This document shows positions 63,593 through 64,000 of a stretch of DNA of 64,000 nt, piece after piece (the first letter of the stretch is position 1; each line of letters begins with the position of its first letter). The translations under genes and the position numbers were made by a program. Origin of the DNA: Ruegeria halocynthiae (lineage in GTDB: Bacteria; Pseudomonadota; Alphaproteobacteria; Rhodobacterales; Rhodobacteraceae); assembly GCF_000743705.1 (NCBI RefSeq), contig NZ_JQEZ01000004.1:62001-126000 (forward strand). Direction: 5' to 3'. A model generated the notes under the pieces. It worked only from the letters and a program-made list of their open reading frames with translations. It had not been told where the DNA came from and did no database searches.

Positions 63593-63955
63593 TCAGGACA
63601 GTTTATATTGGTCCGAGAGGTCCGGCAAAAAAGCCTCGACCGCGGCGGTTGCCACGACATGTCGCGTGCCGGATTCAGTATCTTGAACATCAAGCCCGCC
63701 TTTGACGGCCCGCACCTCGGCCCGGCCCCGGGGCAGATCGGCGGCAACCAGGTCACAATCCACTTGATCCGGGTTTTGCACCGCAATCGTGACACGCACG
63801 CGCATTTCGCTGTGGTCGATGCCCAGCTTGGAAAACAGCGTGATGGATGAATGGTGCAGCGCATCCTGCACAGCCCGCCGCGCAGCCTTGGTGTAATCCT
63901 GCCCGTACAGATCGTTCCCGGTGCCCATTTCCAGAATGATACGCTTTTCAGTCAT
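63593..63955 (-). CDS. Lin0512-family protein
   Basis: The 120-residue protein has EMGTGNDLYGQDYTKAARRAV and HHSSITLFSKLGI, the marks of the Lin0512 family, a small conserved group of unknown function related to the domain in some fatty-acid synthesis contexts. The ATG overlaps the stop of the next upstream gene, so it is the second gene of an operon entering from the right. The terminator before it may serve both directions. Confidence 0.8.
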   Translation of the reverse strand: MTEKRIILEMGTGNDLYGQDYTKAARRAVQDALHHSSITLFSKLGIDHSEMRVRVTIAVQNPDQVDCDLVAADLPRGRAEVRAVKGGLDVQDTESGTRHVVATAAVEAFLPDLSDQYKLS

Positions 63956-64000
63956 TGCGCCGGCTCCATATCAAAAGACACGATGATGGCCGCATTGGCT
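63952..64000 (-). CDS. C-terminal end of an upstream gene, cut by window edge
   Basis: The last 15 codons (ANAAIIVSFDMEPAQ and stop) read open into the edge and overlap the Lin0512 start as ATGA. Too little remains to name it; in related genomes a second Lin0512-family protein often precedes this gene, which would fit ANAAIIVSFD, but this is inference. Confidence 0.5.
   Translation of the reverse strand, partial: ANAAIIVSFDMEPAQ

Noticed and set aside
1..64000. tRNA, rRNA, tmRNA, CRISPR array, transposase or phage gene
   Set aside because: I saw no T-loop/acceptor combination, repeat-spacer pattern, transposase or phage-structural motif by eye. A tRNA missed by eye is possible; tRNAscan would settle it.

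Overview
This window is about 64 kb of chromosome from a marine alphaproteobacterium of the order Rhodobacterales, most likely the Roseobacter group (Ruegeria/Silicibacter-like). The grounds are the gene orders rho-mnmE-mnmG-rsmG-parA-parB, maf-aroE-coaE-dnaQ-secB and dnaK-dnaJ, a NavSp-type bacterial sodium channel, a DUF5928-like glycosyltransferase, and a palindromic intergenic element of a kind seen in this order. GC content is high and genes are packed tightly, with many 4-base ATGA overlaps. I saw no tRNA, rRNA, CRISPR array, insertion sequence or prophage.

Layout. At 1-1.5 kb is the start of a thiamine operon (thiD, then partial thiO) behind a TPP riboswitch. At 1.6-5.1 kb is dnaK-dnaJ, with a good RpoH-type promoter and a palindromic repeat beyond dnaJ. 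At 5.1-14.7 kb an AlkB-type oxygenase is followed by a surface-polysaccharide block: a KpsM-type export permease, the PAP phosphatase cysQ, kdsB, galE, two tandem family-2 glycosyltransferases, a GT14/DUF5928-like transferase and a two-domain sulfotransferase. At 14.7-24.4 kb are an L,D-transpeptidase, the sodium channel, an rRNA/tRNA uracil methyltransferase, a pair of ABC exporter half-transporters, a CCA-adding enzyme, two NUDIX hydrolases and Hsp33. At 24.4-26.2 kb a receiver-PP2C phosphatase faces away from an HPt phosphotransfer protein. At 26-38.9 kb are ilvA, a membrane protein, argG, a YjgN/M48 protease/SCP2 cluster, an exported MsrA, a PfkB sugar kinase, maeB and mutS. At 38.9-43.5 kb hrcA-grpE diverges from rph-rdgB-hemW-DUF454.

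The region 43.5-54 kb is the centre of the chromosome's replication and segregation machinery. parB, parA, rsmG, mnmG, mnmE, rho and hemJ all run leftward; maf, aroE, coaE and dnaQ all run rightward. Between them, at 50.84-51.24 kb, lies a gene-free, AT-rich segment with several DnaA-box-like sequences, which I read as the chromosomal origin (oriC). Two perfect parS sites sit inside the first codons of mnmG and rsmG, 3-5 kb away. From 54 to 64 kb the usual origin-proximal set follows: secB, fxsA, a Tim44-domain protein, mltA, an Smr protein, an MFS transporter, a DUF900 lipoprotein hydrolase, hslU and hslV (separated by an MFS gene on the other strand), a DUF1127 small protein and a Lin0512-family protein.

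Most of the window is housekeeping. The less ordinary parts are the polysaccharide block, where a double sulfotransferase shares a locus with the enzyme that removes its by-product PAP; the receiver-PP2C/HPt signalling pair; the origin with its intragenic parS sites; and the YjgN-M48-SCP2 membrane cluster. I found no clearly unprecedented system.
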